DNA of 6,755 nucleotides from positions 1 to 6,755 of the forward strand of contig JACMJD010000029.1 in NCBI GenBank assembly GCA_014380825.1. The letters are read 5' to 3'. The notes under the pieces are model-generated. The model ran no database searches and was not told the DNA's origin. It saw only the letters and a list, made by a program, of their open reading frames with translations. The position numbers and the translations under genes were made by a program. Shown here piece by piece: positions 1 through 5,519 of the stretch. Positions within the stretch are counted from its first letter, which is position 1. Each line of letters starts with the position of its first letter. This DNA is from Phycisphaerae bacterium (lineage in GTDB: Bacteria; Planctomycetota; Phycisphaerae; Tepidisphaerales; Tepidisphaeraceae).

Positions 1-1457
1 GTCGTTTCTTCAACATCGTCGAAATGATGCTTCTGAGTCCCGATGATCTGGTAATTCTCGTGACCTTTTCCCGCGATCAGCACGACATCGTTCGGTTCGG
101 CATCGGTTAGCGCCTTTTCGATCGCGCTGCGTCGATCGGCTTCCACAAAGAGACGGTTCGACTCTGCACTATCGGCAGGCAGGCCCGAAACGATTTCATC
201 GATGATGGATTTGGGATTCTCGGTCCTTGGATTGTCGGAAGTGACGTAGATCACATCGCCAAAATTGGCTGCGGTGCGAGCCATCCGCGGCCGCTTGGTG
301 CGGTCCCGGTCGCCGCCGCATCCGAAGACGACGCGCAGACGACCTTTGGTCAGTGGCTTCAATGCACTCAGGACGTTCTCCAATGCATCGTCCGTGTGGG
401 CATAATCCACTAACACCGCGAATGGCTGCCCGTGACGCACCGATTGCAATCGCCCGGGGGCGCCTTGCGCATCGCGCAAACCCGCGGCGATCTGGTGAAC
501 CGTTGCCCCTAAGCTCTCGCCCACAATCGCAGCCGCGCATAGCGCATTCTGAATATTGTGTTTCCCAATCAACTGCATGCTGACTTCCGCCCGACCGTCC
601 GGCGAGTGCAGGATAAAACTGCTCCCCGCGGAAGTAACCGCGATATCCTTTGCCCGATAATCCGCGTCCTTGCTCGACATGCCGAATCGGATGATGCGGC
701 TGTGGCAATTGGCGACCATTCGCTTTGACCACTCGTCGTCAACGTTGACGGCCGCCACCGCATCCGTGTGCAGCGTTTCGAACAACATCGCCTTGGCGGC
801 GGCGTATTCGTCCATCGTGCCGTGGTAGTCGAGGTGATCGCCCGTGAGATTGGTGAACCCAACTCCGGCGAATGTGACGCCCGCCGCGCGACGCTGGTGC
901 AGCGCGTGGCTACTGACTTCGATCGCGCACGCACGGCAGCCTTTATTGCGCATCGACGCGATCAAATCCGCAAGCTCAACCGGGCCAGGCGTGGTCATCG
1001 TCGCTTCGCGAGTGGATCGGCCGTCGTCGATCTCGACTGTGCCGATCATGCCGCAGCGCTGGTTCAGTGTTTTCAGCAAATGGCGGATGAGATAAGTCGT
1101 CGTTGTCTTGCCGTTTGTCCCGGTCACACCGAGGACTTTGAGCGAATGGCTCGGCTGTGAGTGAAACACGTTCGCCAGCACCGAAGCCGACGCCTGGTCC
1201 GCGATCACGATCTGCGGCAGGGGGACGTAATCGAACTTCTTCTGCGTGATCACGGCCACCGCGCCGCGCGCGTGCGCTTGCGTGATGTAGTCGGCGCCGT
1301 TGGTTTTCGTGCCCGGCCGCGCGACGAAGACGTCGCCGGTGCGGATGTGTCGCGAATCTTCCGAGATGCCCAGGATTTCGATGTCGGGAATGCCGGCCAG
1401 ATTAATCTGCGGATCGAACTGCTGAAGCAGGTGATGCAAGAGCACCGGAACCTCCAT
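1..1457 (-). CDS. murE: UDP-N-acetylmuramoyl-tripeptide synthetase MurE (meso-DAP-adding type), 3' end cut by window edge
   Basis: Cytoplasmic Mur ligase that uses ATP to add the third stem-peptide residue to UDP-MurNAc-L-Ala-D-Glu. Translating the minus strand from 1457 gives 485 open codons to the edge. The N-terminal UDP-binding domain spans about residues 1-105. The central ATPase domain has the P-loop GTNGKTTT (113-120), MTTP (154-157), EVSSHAL (180-186), the GDHLDYHGT stretch (206-214) and K222 in AAAKAMLF, the likely carbamylated lysine. The C-terminal domain follows PGRL (334-337), with DYAH (351-354), GCGGDRDRTKRP (379-390) and DNPR (408-411). DNPR is the motif known to mark meso-diaminopimelate specificity. 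The end GKGHENYQ...HHFDDVE is normal for the last part of MurE, so only a few residues should be missing. I chose the ATG at 1457, preceded by GGGAA; an in-frame ATG at 1466 would add three residues. It probably follows the UAP1-like gene in the same transcript or from its own promoter in the 140-bp gap. Identification is very secure. Confidence 0.96.
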   Translation of the reverse strand, partial: MEVPVLLHHLLQQFDPQINLAGIPDIEILGISEDSRHIRTGDVFVARPGTKTNGADYITQAHARGAVAVITQKKFDYVPLPQIVIADQASASVLANVFHSQPSHSLKVLGVTGTNGKTTTTYLIRHLLKTLNQRCGMIGTVEIDDGRSTREATMTTPGPVELADLIASMRNKGCRACAIEVSSHALHQRRAAGVTFAGVGFTNLTGDHLDYHGTMDEYAAAKAMLFETLHTDAVAAVNVDDEWSKRMVANCHSRIIRFGMSSKDADYRAKDIAVTSAGSSFILHSPDGRAEVSMQLIGKHNIQNALCAAAIVGESLGATVHQIAAGLRDAQGAPGRLQSVRHGQPFAVLVDYAHTDDALENVLSALKPLTKGRLRVVFGCGGDRDRTKRPRMARTAANFGDVIYVTSDNPRTENPKSIIDEIVSGLPADSAESNRLFVEADRRSAIEKALTDAEPNDVVLIAGKGHENYQIIGTQKHHFDDVEET

Positions 1458-1597
1458 TGTTCCCATTCGAGATGAATGCAGACCGCCGTGCCTGCGTGTT
1501 GTGGTGACAGTAACAAAATGGAAGGGGGCAAGCAATCGTGACAGGCTGACAAGGTGAAGAGATTGCGCAAGCAGATGACAGGTTTGCGACCACCTTG
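1458..1597 (-). promoter_or_regulatory. Intergenic gap before murE with TGACA repeats and a possible weak promoter
   Basis: This 140-bp gap lies between the UAP1-like stop codon and murE. On the plus strand the word TGACAG or TGACAA occurs at 1505, 1539, 1547 and 1576. The copy at 1547-1556 (TGACAAGGTG) is perfectly mirrored by CACCTTGTCA at 1591-1600, leaving a 34-nt loop that contains the palindrome TTGCGCAA (1563-1570). No T-run follows, so a classical intrinsic terminator is not supported. On the minus strand TTGCTT and TACTGT are 17 bp apart upstream of murE, a weak match to a sigma-70 promoter. Whether the repeats are operator half-sites, an RNA structure or chance cannot be told from sequence alone. 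Confidence 0.3.
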
Positions 1598-3019
1598 TCA
1601 TTCCAAATACTTTGAGTCGCCGCTGCGGATCGACACGCTCTGAACGGGGCGTGACTTCAACTGCGCAGCGCTCGTCGCAAAGAGCGGCGAGATTTCGATC
1701 GTCGCATCGGGTTCGCCATCTTTCATCGGTACGTTCACACCGGCTTCCTGAAGCCATCGCGCGGCTCGTCGGTTTTGATCTCTTCGGCTCGTCGCTGGAG
1801 AATCGACGCCCTCGGCATTTTTTACCGGAGAGAATTCTTCGCCGCGATCAGTTGTGTAAACGATCGCGTTCTCGGCTAGCGGGATCGCGTCGAAGACGAA
1901 CTGTTCCAGCTTAACCGCGTTCGGCTTGTCGGGCTTGATCGAATCACCCGAGTCGTCAACGAACGGGACTTTCTTTTCCGCGCGATGCCACGGCAGGCTC
2001 AGGCGTCCGCCGCTGTTCACGCGTTCGATGAAACTCGTTCGCAGTGCGTGGATGGCGATCGAGCCGGCGTTGAATCGTGGTGTGCCGCCGGCATCGGTTT
2101 GCAGCGCTAGCGCTTCGGGCAGATCGCTGTATTCAATCACCTGCAACACGCCGTTGCCGATCACGAAATTGCCGACTTTTTCCAACGCGTTGGCTTTGGG
2201 AATCGTCTTGCTGCTCATCTCACTGCCGGTCAGGTCGTGCAGGCCGATGAACAGCGGATCGATCGCGTGAACGAGCGGGTTGTCGACCTGGAAATAACTC
2301 AGATGCTCCACGCCGCGCTTCTTCATGTCCGCCAGCGCGCCGCTCTTGGCGATCGCGCGCAGCGATCCGCCGTGTCCATCAGGCGAGAGCGCGAGCGAAT
2401 CCTTTTCGCCCAGCAGGATTTTCCCATCCATGCTGAAAGCGGGCATCATGCCTTGCTGGAAGAAATACACATCTTGTTTCGGGTAGCCGAAGTAACTGTT
2501 CTTCTGGAAGTACGCGCGGGTGGCCGCGTCGTTGGCGTCGCTGGTCATGATGTACCAGGGGATCGCGTGCTCGGCATCGCGCTGGTGCGCCAGCAACTGC
2601 TCGGCGAACACCTGAAACAACGGCTTTTTCTTCACCGGCGTAACCGGAAATTCGCCCTTCGGTCCGTCGTAACCGAGCCGAGTTCCCTGACCGCCCGCAA
2701 CCAGAAACGCGCCGACCTTCCCTTCGCGCAACAGCTCTCGGCCACGTTTCTCCGCGTCGGCATACAGTTGCCGCCGACTCGCGTCCGGCACGCGCGGATA
2801 TGCATCGACCGGCTTGATATCCGTCGGCAGCGCCATCGCGGCCTTCCGCTTCACCTGCGTCTCGATCAGCTCAGCGTCGTTCTCCAGATCCAGCGATTGA
2901 AGCTGCGACGTCAGCCTGGCACGCTGCGCTTCGTCGAGTTGATTCCAAAATCGCAACACGTGCTGCTGGCCGATGTTTCCTAGCTGGTCGCGGAGTTGAG
3001 CGGCGTCGGTTGGTGGCAT
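1598..3019 (-). CDS. UDPGP-family UDP-N-acetylhexosamine (UDP-sugar) pyrophosphorylase, eukaryotic UAP1-like
   Basis: Nucleotidyltransferase of the UDPGP family that makes a UDP-sugar and pyrophosphate from UTP and a sugar 1-phosphate. Resemblance to eukaryotic UDP-N-acetylglucosamine pyrophosphorylase (UAP1/AGX1) makes GlcNAc-1-P the most likely substrate. In 473 residues I see an N-terminal helical region (HVLRFWNQLDEAQ, 20-32) like that of UAP1 and the nucleotide loop LVAGGQGTRLG (106-116) with PKG (120-122). Next come PWYIMTS (154-160), FFQQGMMPAF (186-195), SPDGHGG (212-218) and VDNPLV (245-250). Then VIEYSDL (294-300), FNAGSIA (317-323), KKVPFVDDSG (349-358), KPDKPNAVKLE (362-372) and EFSPVKNAEG (395-404). 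The start is the ATG at 3019, because the family N-terminus begins there. An in-frame TTG at 3055 would add 12 low-quality residues. The bacterial GlmU type is unrelated in layout, and no acetyltransferase domain is present. It reads toward murE, which fits supply of UDP-GlcNAc for peptidoglycan. UDP-glucose or broad UDP-sugar activity remains possible. Confidence 0.92.
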   Translation of the reverse strand: MPPTDAAQLRDQLGNIGQQHVLRFWNQLDEAQRARLTSQLQSLDLENDAELIETQVKRKAAMALPTDIKPVDAYPRVPDASRRQLYADAEKRGRELLREGKVGAFLVAGGQGTRLGYDGPKGEFPVTPVKKKPLFQVFAEQLLAHQRDAEHAIPWYIMTSDANDAATRAYFQKNSYFGYPKQDVYFFQQGMMPAFSMDGKILLGEKDSLALSPDGHGGSLRAIAKSGALADMKKRGVEHLSYFQVDNPLVHAIDPLFIGLHDLTGSEMSSKTIPKANALEKVGNFVIGNGVLQVIEYSDLPEALALQTDAGGTPRFNAGSIAIHALRTSFIERVNSGGRLSLPWHRAEKKVPFVDDSGDSIKPDKPNAVKLEQFVFDAIPLAENAIVYTTDRGEEFSPVKNAEGVDSPATSRRDQNRRAARWLQEAGVNVPMKDGEPDATIEISPLFATSAAQLKSRPVQSVSIRSGDSKYLE

Positions 3020-3021
3020 GT

Positions 3022-3055
3022 GCAAATGGTTATCGCAACGGGGGGAACGTGGCAA
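3022..3055 (-). promoter_or_regulatory. Candidate extended -10 promoter for the UAP1-like gene
   Basis: On the minus strand TTGCCA (3055-3050) is followed after 15 bp by GATAAC (3034-3029), with a TG one base upstream of it as in extended -10 promoters. A start of transcription near 3022 would lie only about three bases before the ATG at 3019. No Shine-Dalgarno precedes that ATG, which agrees with a leaderless or nearly leaderless message. The spacing is short and the match was made by eye, so this is only a candidate. Confidence 0.28.
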
Positions 3056-3079
3056 TAGGATTGTCCGTCACTTCTTGAG

Positions 3080-3085
3080 TATCAT
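3080..3085 (+). promoter_or_regulatory. Candidate -10 element for yqgE
   Basis: TATCAT matches the sigma-70 -10 hexamer at five of six positions and lies 12 bp before the ATG at 3098. I find no convincing -35 at 16-18 bp upstream. Transcription from it would give a leader of about six bases, so the GGGG at 3091-3094 would be at or near the 5' end. This is weak evidence. Confidence 0.22.
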
Positions 3086-3097
3086 TGCACGGGGTAG

Positions 3098-3646
3098 ATG
3101 GAATCTCTCAAAGGAAAACTTCTCCTCGCCTCCACGCAGCTTGGCGATCCGAACTTCTCCAGCACGGTCATCCTGATCGTGCAGCACGATGAGAACGGCG
3201 CGCTCGGGCTGATCCTGAATCGGCCCACCGAGACGACGATCCAGGAAGCATGCTCGCAAGCGCTGGAGTTGCGGTGTGCCATCGACGACGTGCTCTATCA
3301 GGGCGGCCCGTGCCAGGGGCCGCTAATGGTCGTGCATGACGACATCAACGGTAGCCAGATCGACGTGATCGACGGCGTCCACTTCACCACCGAGCGGGAA
3401 GAAATCGAATCGCTGCTGCTCAACACCGAAGCGAAGATGAAGTGTTTCGTGGGATATTCCGGCTGGGCCGCGTCGCAATTGGAGATGGAATTCGAAGCCG
3501 GAAGCTGGCTGACGTTCCCAGCCGACGCCGATCAAATCTTCAACGCGCCGCCGGGCGACGAACAGTACATGAAGCTGATTCAGAAGATCACGATCGGGCA
3601 ATACATCGATCCGGAGCGAATTCCAGAGGATCCGAATGTGAATTAG
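3098..3646 (+). CDS. yqgE: YqgE/AlgH family protein (UPF0301)
   Basis: Small soluble cytoplasmic protein of the YqgE/AlgH (DUF179) family, 182 residues against a usual length near 185. Family hallmarks are visible in order: LLLASTQLGDPNFSSTVI (8-25), the strongly conserved HDENGALGLILNRP (30-43), the QGGP turn (68-71), then GYSGWAASQLEMEFEAGSW (119-137) followed by LTFPAD (138-143). The start is fixed: an in-frame TAG sits directly before the ATG. The molecular function of the family is not established. AlgH was named from alginate regulation in Pseudomonas, but that role should not be carried over here. The gene is divergent from the UAP1-like gene across 78 bp and is followed after 19 bp by a possible small ORF on the same strand. 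Confidence 0.93.
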   Translation: MESLKGKLLLASTQLGDPNFSSTVILIVQHDENGALGLILNRPTETTIQEACSQALELRCAIDDVLYQGGPCQGPLMVVHDDINGSQIDVIDGVHFTTEREEIESLLLNTEAKMKCFVGYSGWAASQLEMEFEAGSWLTFPADADQIFNAPPGDEQYMKLIQKITIGQYIDPERIPEDPNVN

Positions 3647-3665
3647 TCGACTTCGGAGGTGCAAA

Positions 3666-3818
3666 ATGGCGCCCTTCCCGGCGACATTCATCGGGCTGGT
3701 GATTTCGATCGTTTCTCCTCAACTCACAACACCATCAGCATGGCGCCAGAAGTTCGACGCCGCTCACGGACTGGCGGCCGACGAGGGCCTGAAGCATTCG
3801 CTGGCACGTGTCGATTGA
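3666..3818 (+). CDS. Possible small protein of 50 residues, unknown function
   Basis: I do not recognise this protein. The ATG at 3666 is preceded by GGAGGTG (3655-3661), with six bases between GGAGG and the start, the best Shine-Dalgarno in the window. The ORF ends at TGA 3816-3818. The product begins MAPFPATFIGLVISIVSP, a short hydrophobic stretch (about residues 4-17) too short for a confident membrane helix. It continues as a charged, probably helical tail with WRQKFDAAHGLAADEG and ends LARVD. Third codon positions are mostly G or C, like the neighbouring genes. It lies 19 bp after yqgE and could be co-transcribed with it. A longer reading from GTG 3659 in another frame is less likely, because that codon overlaps the Shine-Dalgarno. 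It could instead be a chance ORF after a stray purine run, so confidence is moderate. Confidence 0.5.
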   Translation: MAPFPATFIGLVISIVSPQLTTPSAWRQKFDAAHGLAADEGLKHSLARVD

Positions 3819-3844
3819 GAAGTAGCAGTGTGGACTCACTCGAC
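3810..3844. terminator. Imperfect hairpin across two convergent stop codons
   Basis: GTCGATTGAG (3810-3819) pairs with CTCACTCGAC (3835-3844) at nine of ten positions around a 15-nt loop. The arms contain the stop codon of the plus-strand small ORF (3816-3818) and that of the minus-strand 89-residue protein (3836-3838). The position suits a bidirectional terminator or mRNA 3' end structure. There is no T-run on either side, so rho-independent termination is uncertain. Confidence 0.28.
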
Positions 3845-4105
3845 TTGGCGGGACTCGTCACCGTTTAGCACTATGTCGTCCCATTGGCGCTGTGTATCGG
3901 CATGCTCGGCAATGTCCAACCGGCGCCGAAACTCTCTCAGAACTTCCCCGTCAGTGGAACGCGGATGCGCACTGCGGATGTTACTCAGCGCCGTCTCGCG
4001 AGCGCGGTCAAACAAGACAGCGCCTGCTAAGAAGCGTTCTTCGAACGACATGCGGTGATACGCCTGAATCTCATCCCGTGATTGATTGATGCGCTCGGGA
4101 GTCAT
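3836..4105 (-). CDS. Conserved-looking hypothetical protein, 89 residues, helical and charged
   Basis: Small soluble protein with no signal peptide or membrane segment. Its core reads YHRMSFEERFLAGAVLFD (16-33), then NIRSAHP (42-48) and a stretch EVLREFRRRLDIAE (54-67). I have an impression, not confirmed by search, of a widespread group of small bacterial proteins with the pattern 'M-S/T-x-E-E-R...L..A...I+..HP....EV...+...RL'. These are uncharacterised and are often found beside small nucleotidyltransferase-like or other hypothetical proteins; none is present here. The ATG at 4105 begins 22 bp after the stop codon of the isomerase gene, so the two are very likely co-transcribed. The Shine-Dalgarno is weak (a GAG five bases upstream). 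The stop lies 17 bp from that of the convergent small ORF. I infer a real gene from composition and packing. Its function is unknown. Confidence 0.75.
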   Translation of the reverse strand: MTPERINQSRDEIQAYHRMSFEERFLAGAVLFDRARETALSNIRSAHPRSTDGEVLREFRRRLDIAEHADTQRQWDDIVLNGDESRQVE

Positions 4106-4127
4106 CTGCGTCTCACAAAGAGTACCG

Positions 4128-4862
4128 TCACATCACCTTCTTCATCACCTCAACGCACTTCTTCAGCGCCGGTACCGGGTTCTGCTCGTCGCCTTCGTAT
4201 TCGATCACCAGCGGACCGGAGAAATTCATTTGCTGCAAGCTCGTCATCAGCTTCGGGAGGTCGAGATTTCCTGTGCCGATGATCACATCGCTGGGGATTC
4301 GCGCTCGGTCGTAGACGAAGTCTTTCACGTGTACGCCGTACAGGCGTTTGCTGAACTGCTCGGCCAGTTTGATCGGGTCTTGCTTGGCGTCTATCGCCCA
4401 GGCGGTGTCAAGGTGCAGGCCGATGCGTTCACTGGTCTTGCTGAAGATGTATTTGAGGATCGTGGCGTTGCCGAGCCAGTCGTAGCCGCCGTGGTTGTGG
4501 ATGCTGAGCTTCAGGTCGTACTGGTCGGCCAGTTTTTCGATGTTCTTCAAACCGTCCCACATCGATTCGGGCTGGAACGAGATCGACATGTGCTTGATGC
4601 CCGCCTGCTTGCAGAACTCAAATCGCGGCTGGTCTTTTTCCGTGTTGCCGGAAAGATATTCCACGCCGATGGCGACGAGCTTCACATCCGCCTTCTTGAA
4701 TTGCTCGATCGTTTTTGCGAACGTTGCGGGCGCGGAGAAATCGGCGTGCACGGCGCAGATCTCGGTCGCGCTCACGCCGGTGGATTTCAGTTGCTCGATA
4801 AACGCCGGAACTTCTTTGAAATGCCGGTAGCACCAGCTTTGGATGGCGATGGGTTGATTCAC
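4128..4862 (-). CDS. Sugar phosphate isomerase/epimerase (xylose isomerase-like TIM barrel)
   Basis: A 244-residue protein of the AP endonuclease 2 / xylose isomerase-like TIM-barrel superfamily, whose members use a divalent metal to isomerise or epimerise sugars and inositols. Visible strand motifs are IAIQSWCYR (5-13), KLVAIGVEY (61-69), HMSISFQPES (91-100), KLSIHNHGGYDW (118-129), IGLHLDTAWA (147-156), YGVHVKDF (175-182), IGTGNLDLPKL (195-205) and PLVIEYEGD (217-225). Likely metal and acid-base residues are H122/H124, D152, H178 and E221 or E223. The glutamate often seen on strand four is not obvious, with Q97 near that place. The start is GTG 4862 with AGAAGGAG eight bases upstream. No signal peptide is seen, so it is cytoplasmic. 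It is followed closely by the 89-residue protein and is divergent from the DinB-like gene. The exact substrate cannot be named from the sequence. Confidence 0.9.
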   Translation of the reverse strand: MNQPIAIQSWCYRHFKEVPAFIEQLKSTGVSATEICAVHADFSAPATFAKTIEQFKKADVKLVAIGVEYLSGNTEKDQPRFEFCKQAGIKHMSISFQPESMWDGLKNIEKLADQYDLKLSIHNHGGYDWLGNATILKYIFSKTSERIGLHLDTAWAIDAKQDPIKLAEQFSKRLYGVHVKDFVYDRARIPSDVIIGTGNLDLPKLMTSLQQMNFSGPLVIEYEGDEQNPVPALKKCVEVMKKVM

Positions 4863-4930
4863 GTGATGAACTCCTTCTTGCTAAAATGTTGAGCCGGGAA
4901 TCTTACGGGCAGAACGCTCCGGAGGAAGAC
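4863..4930. promoter_or_regulatory. Divergent intergenic region between isomerase and DinB-like genes
   Basis: These 68 bp must hold the start signals for both genes. The minus strand has AGAAGGAG before the GTG at 4862. The plus strand has GGAGGA (4921-4926) before the ATG at 4931. A plus-strand TTGCTA (4878-4883) and TCTTAC (4901-4906) are 17 bp apart but match the promoter consensus poorly. A minus-strand TAAGAT overlaps the same place as a possible -10. The two promoters would overlap, so mutual interference is possible. The ribosome sites are solid and the promoters are guesses. Confidence 0.35.
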
Positions 4931-5500
4931 ATGAACGACCAGAAATTTTCGGAAGTCATCGGTCGCCAATATCAGGGCGCTCTGACAATGCTTCGCAACG
5001 CGATCGCGTGCTGTCCGGAGAACCTATGGAGCGATCGTTCGCAAAATGAGGCGCCGTTCTGGCATCACGTCATGCACACGATATTTTTCACGCGACTGTA
5101 TTGCTGCGAGCAGTTCCCAAGCGATCAATCTTTCGCGACGGCAAGCGAATTCATGGTGCTCGTTGAAGGCGCACCGTTGAAGGATTGGTCTGAGGCCGAG
5201 CGGTTACGGCTGCGGGATTCGATGGGCCGAGTCACTGAGAAGGATTCAACGTATCCACGCGTGCCGGGGAAATCTGAACTGCTGGAATACCTTGACAAGA
5301 CCGATGCGAACGTTGCATTGTCGCTGGCGCAAATCGCGGCCGATGGTTCCGGTGATCGCGGGCCGATTCCGTGGGTTCCGGAATCGCGGGCGGATTTGCT
5401 CGTCTACAACCTTCGTCACATCCAACATCACGTCGGCCGACTGCATTCGATGTTGGGTCGCAGGGGCATCAAGGCGAAGTGGGTCGGCGGGTTCAGTTGA
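4931..5500 (+). CDS. DinB-like / YfiT-type putative metal-dependent four-helix protein
   Basis: A 189-residue soluble protein that looks like the DinB/YfiT superfamily of four-helix bundles, which usually bind a divalent metal through three histidines. Some members are thiol-dependent S-transferases using mycothiol or bacillithiol; most have no known substrate. Here helix 1 starts at the N-terminus (RQYQGALTMLRNAI, 12-25). The second helix is NEAPFWHHVMHTIFFTRLY (39-57) with H45, H46 and H49. The last helix LRHIQHHVGRLHSML (161-175) has H163, H166 and H167. This is the expected arrangement of one histidine from helix 2 and two from the C-terminal helix. The start is the ATG at 4931, because GGAGGA lies just upstream; an in-frame ATG at 4886 would add 15 residues overlapping the divergent promoter region. 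Despite the name, there is no link here to DNA polymerase IV. It stands alone between two minus-strand genes, so partners are not indicated. Confidence 0.83.
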   Translation: MNDQKFSEVIGRQYQGALTMLRNAIACCPENLWSDRSQNEAPFWHHVMHTIFFTRLYCCEQFPSDQSFATASEFMVLVEGAPLKDWSEAERLRLRDSMGRVTEKDSTYPRVPGKSELLEYLDKTDANVALSLAQIAADGSGDRGPIPWVPESRADLLVYNLRHIQHHVGRLHSMLGRRGIKAKWVGGFS

Positions 5501-5519
5501 GTGGGCGGCATCACTTCAA
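5497..5519. terminator. Short bulged hairpin across two convergent stop codons
   Basis: TTGAGTG (5497-5503) pairs with CACTTCAA (5512-5519), with one bulged base and an 8-nt loop. It includes the stop codon of the DinB-like gene (5498-5500) and most of that of the membrane-protein gene (5511-5513). The plus strand continues with a short ATCTTTC. Its position between convergent genes fits a shared 3' end, but the stem is weak and could be chance. Confidence 0.22.

Noticed and set aside
196..934. Minus-strand frames of 178 and 121 codons inside the murE region
   Set aside because: They are out of frame with murE, whose frame runs unbroken with all Mur ligase motifs. No frameshift in murE is needed.
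2237..2983. Open frame of 248 codons on the plus strand opposite the UAP1-like gene
   Set aside because: It lies wholly within a clearly recognised gene on the other strand, has arginine/leucine/histidine-rich composition typical of an antisense frame in GC-rich DNA, and matches no family I know.
3020..3055. Longer N-terminus for the UAP1-like protein from TTG 3055
   Set aside because: The UAP1-like N-terminal pattern begins right after the ATG at 3019, and the extra residues (PRSPRCDNHLH) look like untranslated leader.
3659..3868. 69-codon plus-strand frame starting at GTG 3659
   Set aside because: Its start overlaps the Shine-Dalgarno of the ATG at 3666, it overlaps the end of the convergent 89-residue gene, and its composition (RRRSRTGGRRGPE) is that of an off-frame reading.
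4086..4892. Open frame of 268 codons on the plus strand opposite the isomerase gene
   Set aside because: The minus strand encodes an unmistakable TIM-barrel protein with a good ribosome site. The plus-strand frame is an antisense shadow rich in valine, arginine and histidine.
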